63,990 bases of DNA. It comes from an uncultured Candidatus Saccharibacteria bacterium. GTDB taxonomy: Bacteria; Patescibacteriota; Saccharimonadia; Saccharimonadales; Saccharimonadaceae. Under the pieces are notes generated by a model, which saw only the letters and a list, made by a program, of their open reading frames with translations, had not been told where the DNA came from and ran no database searches. Made by a program: the position numbers and the translations under genes. Within the stretch, counting starts at the first letter, position 1. Each line of letters starts with the position of its first letter. This document shows, piece after piece, positions 59,805-63,990 of the stretch. The stretch lies in assembly GCA_938040655.1 (NCBI GenBank), contig CALHZK010000003.1:1-63990 (forward strand), in the 5' to 3' direction.

Positions 59805-61328
59805 ATGAGTATGAATGCCTACCTCCAGAATATCGGTATTATTATTGCAGAGAATCGCAGTCGCAAGGGGCTTACTCAGGCGCAGCTTGCTGAAGCGATC
59901 GGCACCTCTCAAAGTGCGATTAATCGGATCGAAAATGGCGGCCAAAATATTAGTGTCGAAATGTTGGTACGGATCAGCGAAGTCCTTCATTGCAATATCG
60001 TGACACTGAACCGCTCTGGCAAGATGAACTTTCGTGTGCACGGTGGCAAACAGCTATCTGGTGATATATATATCAAGACTAGCAAGAATGCAGCGGTTGG
60101 TTTGCTGTGCGCTAGCCTGCTGAATAAGGGTAAGACAACGCTGCGGCGAGTGGCGCGTATCGAGGAAGTAAATCGGATTATTGAGGTGCTGAATTCAATT
60201 GGCGTGAAGACGCGCTGGCTTGATGATAATGATCTCGAGATCACACCGCCAGCTCGGCTGAAGCTTGAGTCGATGGATGTCGAGGCGGCTAAGCGGACTC
60301 GCACGGTGATTATGTTTTTGGGGCCACTGCTGCACCAGTACGCTGATTTTCGACTACCATTTGCCGGCGGCTGCAACCTTGGAAAACGGACAGTTGAGCC
60401 ACACTTGACTGGGCTGGCAGCATTTGGTCTCCATGTTGAGGCAGAAACTGATTCGTACCATGCGACGACCGATTTAGTCACCGGTAATCGAACGATTCTC
60501 CTGACCGAGCGTGGCGACACTGTCACCGAGAATGCGGTGATGGCGGCGGCGCTCTCACCAGACACCACGATTATCCGCAACGCCAGCCCTAACTACATGG
60601 TGCAGGATGTGTGTTTTTTCTTGCAAAAACTTGGTGTAGAAATCGAGGGCATTGGTACAACGACGCTGAAGATCACTGGCCGGAGCCATATCGACCAGAA
60701 TATTGATTACTACCCAAGCGAGGACCCTATCGAGGCGATGAGCTTCATCGCTGCCGCTGTGGTGACTGATTCGGAGATCACGATCCGGCGAGCTCCAATT
60801 GAGTTCTTGGAGATCGAGCTGGCGACCCTGGCGGGGATGGGCTTACGATTCGAGCTGAGCGAGGAGTACTTCGCTAATAATGGCCGTACTCGATTAGTTG
60901 ATATTCAGCTGCAGCACTCGCAGCTGCAGGCGCCAAAAGACAAGCTGCATGCGCTCCCGTTCCCGGGGATTAATCAAGATAATTTGCCATTTTTGGGGCT
61001 GATCGCTACCGTTGCTGAGGGGCGGACTTTGGTGCATGATTGGGCCTATGAAAATCGAGCTATTTACTTTACCGAGCTGACAAAGCTCAATGCGCAGATT
61101 GAGCTGGTCGACCCACACCGTGTCTACATCAGCGGTCCAACACGCTGGAAGTCAGCTGATGTAGTGGCGCCGCCAGCCCTGCGGCCGTCGGTCGTCGTCT
61201 TGCTGGCAATGCTCGCAGCGCCGGGTGTCTCGATTCTTCGCGACGTCTATTCGATCAATCGTGGTTACGAAGAGCTAGCCGAGCGCCTTAATTCACTTGG
61301 TGCACATATCGATGTGATCAATGAGTAG
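59805..61328 (+). CDS. murA: UDP-N-acetylglucosamine 1-carboxyvinyltransferase MurA fused to an N-terminal XRE-type HTH domain
   Basis: Residues about 9-66 form a Cro/C1-type HTH (RKGLTQAQLAEAIGTSQSAI, NRIENGG). From residue 74 (MNFRVHGGKQLSGDI) it is a complete MurA, with the PEP-reactive cysteine at 190 in GGCNLGKR and the ending SINRGYEELAERLNSLGA. MurA makes the first committed wall precursor, UDP-GlcNAc-enolpyruvate. TATACT ends 7 nt before the ATG (leaderless). The fusion would let the enzyme bind DNA, probably its own promoter. Its stop overlaps the convergent phosphorylase gene by 11 nt. Confidence 0.93.
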   Translation: MSMNAYLQNIGIIIAENRSRKGLTQAQLAEAIGTSQSAINRIENGGQNISVEMLVRISEVLHCNIVTLNRSGKMNFRVHGGKQLSGDIYIKTSKNAAVGLLCASLLNKGKTTLRRVARIEEVNRIIEVLNSIGVKTRWLDDNDLEITPPARLKLESMDVEAAKRTRTVIMFLGPLLHQYADFRLPFAGGCNLGKRTVEPHLTGLAAFGLHVEAETDSYHATTDLVTGNRTILLTERGDTVTENAVMAAALSPDTTIIRNASPNYMVQDVCFFLQKLGVEIEGIGTTTLKITGRSHIDQNIDYYPSEDPIEAMSFIAAAVVTDSEITIRRAPIEFLEIELATLAGMGLRFELSEEYFANNGRTRLVDIQLQHSQLQAPKDKLHALPFPGINQDNLPFLGLIATVAEGRTLVHDWAYENRAIYFTELTKLNAQIELVDPHRVYISGPTRWKSADVVAPPALRPSVVVLLAMLAAPGVSILRDVYSINRGYEELAERLNSLGAHIDVINE

Positions 61329-63072
61329 GAAAAACTACCTCAAGGTAATCACTGAACATTCGAGTACCAGAGATGATCGGCAGGTATGCGCGTAGTTGCT
61401 CTTGGAGGTGCTGCTCGTATAATTGATCATCGCGTAGGATGGTGGCAGCATACCACAGATTGTGATAGAGCGATGTGAGTTCAGCTGGCTCGTCGTGACC
61501 GCCGACTATCAGGCAGCTGGCCGGCTGTACATCAGCGACGCCGCCATCATTGGTCGAGATGAGGATAGCGAGGTTGGCGATGTCTTTTTGCCATGAAGTA
61601 CCACAGGCCTCCCAGCCGACTATTGGCAGATTGATAGTGACATCTGAGCCGACTGACAGGGCCTGCCCCAGGGGCTCATCGTAATCTTGGATATAATGAA
61701 CTCGCTGGCGCAAGACAGTGTGGCAATCGATTGTCTGCAAGATATCCTCGAGCTGTTGGTACATTGCGGTGTCGCCTGGATGGACAGAGCCTGTCAAAAT
61801 ATAATGTGCGTCGTGCGTCTGTAAGAACCGCGCGAGCATGTCGGGCTGGCCAAAGATCATCTGAGGCCGCTTATAGCTGGCAAAGCGGCGCCGAAAAGAG
61901 AACAATAGGGCGCTGTCTGGTATGGTGACTGCGTGTTGGTATTGATCATGGCGCTGACGGAGTAGCTGAGTGAGTAGCTGGCGCCCCTGGTGCTTGAGTG
62001 GCCGAATATCAGCCGCCTTGAGGTGGCGAATAGCTGTCGAAAAAGATGGCCCGGGGAGGTCATACTCATCGATAATACCCCGCTGTCGATAAAGCTGCCG
62101 TGTCGCAGGGAGCACCCACCGCGTTAGATCGATGCCGTTTGTGATAGGTCGAAAGGTGACTGGTTGGTCCTCACGGTCATGGAAGCGAGCCAGACGAGCA
62201 TGTAGTCTACTGACGGCATTTTTGGCCTCCGCCAAAGCAATCGCCAGGTTGTTGAGAGGTAGAGTCTCAGTACGAAACTGTGCCATCACCCAGTCTCGAA
62301 CAGCCTGGCTGTGGAGATTCGGCAGCACAAAACGCTCAAACTGTGATAAATGAAATTCTGGCTCAGCAGCCTGCAGTAGGGTGTGGTTGGTGTACAGTGT
62401 ATGGGCCCGGACAGTGGTGATTGCCTGAGGCAGGTCGACACCGCGACAGCATAGCTCGTCAAGCCAGGCCAGTGCCGCAAAGACGGTCGCTGTCTCGTTC
62501 AGCTGGATGACCGCTGGTTTGACGTCAATCAGCTGGAGTGCCTTATAGCCACCGAAACCAAGGGCTACTTCTTGATACAGCCGGTGATCGCTACTCCCAG
62601 CCCCTTCATATAATTGGCCAAAATGTGGCTCAGTGATAGTCAAACACCGCGTCGCCCCACAATGCTTGGCGAAAACACTGAGCGTGGTATCTGGCATATC
62701 TTGAGTAGTGATCGTCACTTCGCCGATCTGGTCAAACTGGTAGTCGTCGGGCGAGCGTGGCTGGTCTGTCTCGTGCTGAGATAGATTCTCGATACGTTGG
62801 TGTGTCTCACTCTGATAAAACGGCGTCACGGCAACAAATGGCACACTCAACTGCTCGGCCAGACGCCGGGTGTCGGCTGCCAGAACGCCGAGCCCACCAC
62901 TGCCTTTCAGGCCGAGCTCGGCATCGTATAGCTCCATCGTCCAATAGACGTAGGGGTGCTGGTGTGACAACTTTTTGCTGAGGTCTGGGCGGCCGATACG
63001 TTGATAAAACCGTACCTGATCTGTCGGGTGGGTAGTGTGCTGCCTTGTTGATGTTGCGGTGTCTGATTGCAT
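61318..63072 (-). CDS. Alpha-glucan (glycogen/maltodextrin) phosphorylase, short GT35 type
   Basis: Releases glucose-1-phosphate from alpha-1,4-glucans. VYWTMELYDAELGLKGSGGLGVLAAD near the N terminus (part shown), PITNGIDLTRW and the PLP-lysine region WEACGTSWQKDIANLAIL identify GT35. The motif differs from the usual EASGT(S/G)xMK, but the lysine is kept. 584 residues, close to the short bacterial forms. ATG at 63072 is chosen. A GTG at 63096 lies only 3 nt after TATACT (63105-63100). The enzyme would feed glycolysis from storage or scavenged glucan. Confidence 0.88.
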   Translation of the reverse strand: MQSDTATSTRQHTTHPTDQVRFYQRIGRPDLSKKLSHQHPYVYWTMELYDAELGLKGSGGLGVLAADTRRLAEQLSVPFVAVTPFYQSETHQRIENLSQHETDQPRSPDDYQFDQIGEVTITTQDMPDTTLSVFAKHCGATRCLTITEPHFGQLYEGAGSSDHRLYQEVALGFGGYKALQLIDVKPAVIQLNETATVFAALAWLDELCCRGVDLPQAITTVRAHTLYTNHTLLQAAEPEFHLSQFERFVLPNLHSQAVRDWVMAQFRTETLPLNNLAIALAEAKNAVSRLHARLARFHDREDQPVTFRPITNGIDLTRWVLPATRQLYRQRGIIDEYDLPGPSFSTAIRHLKAADIRPLKHQGRQLLTQLLRQRHDQYQHAVTIPDSALLFSFRRRFASYKRPQMIFGQPDMLARFLQTHDAHYILTGSVHPGDTAMYQQLEDILQTIDCHTVLRQRVHYIQDYDEPLGQALSVGSDVTINLPIVGWEACGTSWQKDIANLAILISTNDGGVADVQPASCLIVGGHDEPAELTSLYHNLWYAATILRDDQLYEQHLQEQLRAYLPIISGTRMFSDYLEVVFPTH

Positions 63073-63245
63073 AGTAGCTATCGTAAGAATAACCACTTTA
63101 GTATAGCAAAAATATCTTCATCAGGCGAATTGCTTAAACCTATTTAGTTGTCATGATTCCTGTATAAAAATAACACCATAAAACAATGCGTATGGTGCAG
63201 AACCATCACCTATTTTATCTTGCAAGATAGGTGAACTATTAATTT

Positions 63246-63320
63246 TGGTGCGGGTGGGGAGAATCGAACTCCCCTCTCAAGTTTGGAAAACTTACATACT
63301 AACCGCTGTACGACACCCGC
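63246..63320 (-). tRNA. tRNA-Gly(TCC)
   Basis: Reverse-strand cloverleaf with acceptor GCGGGTG/CACCCGC, anticodon loop TTTCCAA, T arm GGGAG/CTCCC and encoded ACCA. An imperfect hairpin (CACCTAT/ATAGGTG) lies downstream near 63209-63235. Confidence 0.95.
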
Positions 63321-63400
63321 AGCTTGTCTTATTGTAGCAAAATAATGATATAATAGGAAACGCCATCAGTCTAGGATAGATGGCGGCTTGTCGTGTATAC

Positions 63401-63477
63401 GCCCTGATAGCTCAGCTGGATAGAGCAGAGGACTTCTAAGCCTAAGGTCGTAGGTTCGAATCCTACTCGGGGCGCCA
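63401..63477 (+). tRNA. tRNA-Arg(TCT) with a weak anticodon stem
   Basis: Acceptor GCCCTGA/TCGGGGC, T arm GTAGG/CCTAC and encoded GCCA are sound. The anticodon loop is CTTCTAA, but the stem GAGGA/GCCTA has non-pairing ends (27G with 43A, 31A with 39G), leaving three Watson-Crick pairs. Confidence 0.9.
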
Positions 63478-63498
63478 TACTTGCCAAAGGAGGATAGC

Positions 63499-63879
63499 AT
63501 GGATGCGAATGGAAAGCCGATTACTCCTCGTGAGCTGCTTCAGCGGATGATGCATAGCACTGAGTCAGCAGAGACGGCGCTCGCTGCTGAGGGAGCGCAT
63601 TACCAAACGTTTACCAAGCGTCGGCGTGTTGATAAAAGTCGCCAATATGTTGGTTGTTATAAAGATTCGCGACTCGCCAGGCTACGCCATCAGCCGGCTC
63701 GGCCGGCCCACACGTCAGATGACGAAACACCGACGGCGACAACTCAATCAGCTGCTCGGCCTGATGATAAGAAACCAGCAGTGCCAAAAAATGGCAAGAA
63801 TCGACCGTCTGCAGCTCACCGGTGTCAGCAGTTTCGGGAGCCGCCATCACGGGGGTATGATCCATTTCGCTCAGCGTAG
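63499..63879 (+). CDS. Hypothetical small basic protein
   Basis: A strong AAAGGAGG lies before the ATG, between two tRNA genes. The first 45 residues (MDANGKPITPRELLQRMMHS) look like a structured helix, and the rest is basic and low complexity (Arg, Pro, Thr, Lys). No family recognised. The C-terminal half may not be conserved. A real but rapidly evolving gene is the best guess. Confidence 0.45.
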   Translation: MDANGKPITPRELLQRMMHSTESAETALAAEGAHYQTFTKRRRVDKSRQYVGCYKDSRLARLRHQPARPAHTSDDETPTATTQSAARPDDKKPAVPKNGKNRPSAAHRCQQFREPPSRGYDPFRSA

Positions 63880-63929
63880 CTGCGGCCGCTTGAGCCAGCC
63901 CTCTCCCTATGGTATAATCCAGGGACGTG

Positions 63930-63990
63930 GCGGATGTAGCTCAGTTGGTTAGAGCGCTGGATTGTGGCTCCGGAGGCCGTGGGTTCGAAT
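63930..63990 (+). tRNA. tRNA-His(GTG), cut by the window end
   Basis: The 5' acceptor strand GCGGATG, D arm, anticodon loop TTGTGGC and the start of the T arm are present. The 3' end lies outside the window. An extra G at 63929 could be the encoded G-1 of tRNA-His. TATAAT lies upstream at 63913-63918. Confidence 0.92.

Noticed and set aside
63626..63952. Forward ORF of 108 codons overlapping the small ORF at 63499
   Set aside because: It continues into tRNA-His and lacks a ribosome-binding site, whereas the 63499 frame has AAAGGAGG.

Overview
The window looks like a piece of chromosome from a Candidate Phyla Radiation bacterium, most probably Candidatus Saccharibacteria (TM7). Coding is dense and about half GC. 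TAA, TAG and TGA all act as stops, which excludes the recoded Gracilibacteria and Absconditabacteria. The wall genes are of monoderm type (MurA, MurB, MurJ, a class A PBP, MurT/GatD). There is a type IV pilus and competence set, and no amino acid or cofactor pathway. The phylum is inferred from gene content, not measured.

Layout. 1-232: end of an unassigned structured RNA with a very strong terminator. 272-9523: tilS, ftsH, murJ and a lepA gene broken into two separate ORFs with three unrelated genes between them. 9525-12162: nucleotidase, guanylate-kinase-like and LssY_C proteins. 12159-18529: a heat-shock block (hrcA, grpE, dnaK, dnaJ) in which each promoter carries CIRCE operators. 18648-22359: a cassette of a cyanophycin-synthetase-like Mur ligase, a RimB-type retropepsin and a RimK ATP-grasp ligase, then DUF192 and membrane proteins. 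22429-32730: tRNA-Lys, comEC, yebC, a cysteine-repeat surface protein, ruvC, PBP1A, ruvA, a HIT protein, ruvB and a bPH protein. 32877-41788: a pilin, recA, recX and a reverse-strand pilus operon set (pilB, pilC; pilM, pilN, pilO plus small partners). 41848-47599: tsaE, a half-length tsaB, rny, Nudix, gpmA, tRNA-Pro and a GT39-like protein. 47686-53635: murT/gatD, a membrane-anchored Clp-like ATPase and murB. 53713-56216: tandem tRNA-Arg genes followed by a small decayed island (foreign tag gene, HTH fragment, SIR2 fragment) bracketed by a 51-bp imperfect repeat. 56266-58387: four pilin-like genes. 58468-63072: glyA, a MurA with its own N-terminal HTH domain, and an alpha-glucan phosphorylase. 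63246-63990: tRNA-Gly, tRNA-Arg, a small ORF and a truncated tRNA-His.

The most striking global feature is promoter architecture. At 20 genes a -10 hexamer, usually in an extended context like TGCTATAAT, ends 6 or 7 nt before the start codon, so the mRNA should begin at the start codon (leaderless). Shine-Dalgarno sequences are kept mainly for genes inside operons and a few highly expressed genes (dnaK, recA, glyA, rny, major pilin). This rule also corrects several start codons (murT, comEC, dnaJ).

The best candidates for something undescribed are the Mur ligase/retropepsin/ATP-grasp cassette, the split lepA, the HTH-MurA fusion with operator-like palindromes at its own promoter, the membrane-tethered Clp with a degenerate first ATPase site, and a promoter element shared by two pilin transcription units.
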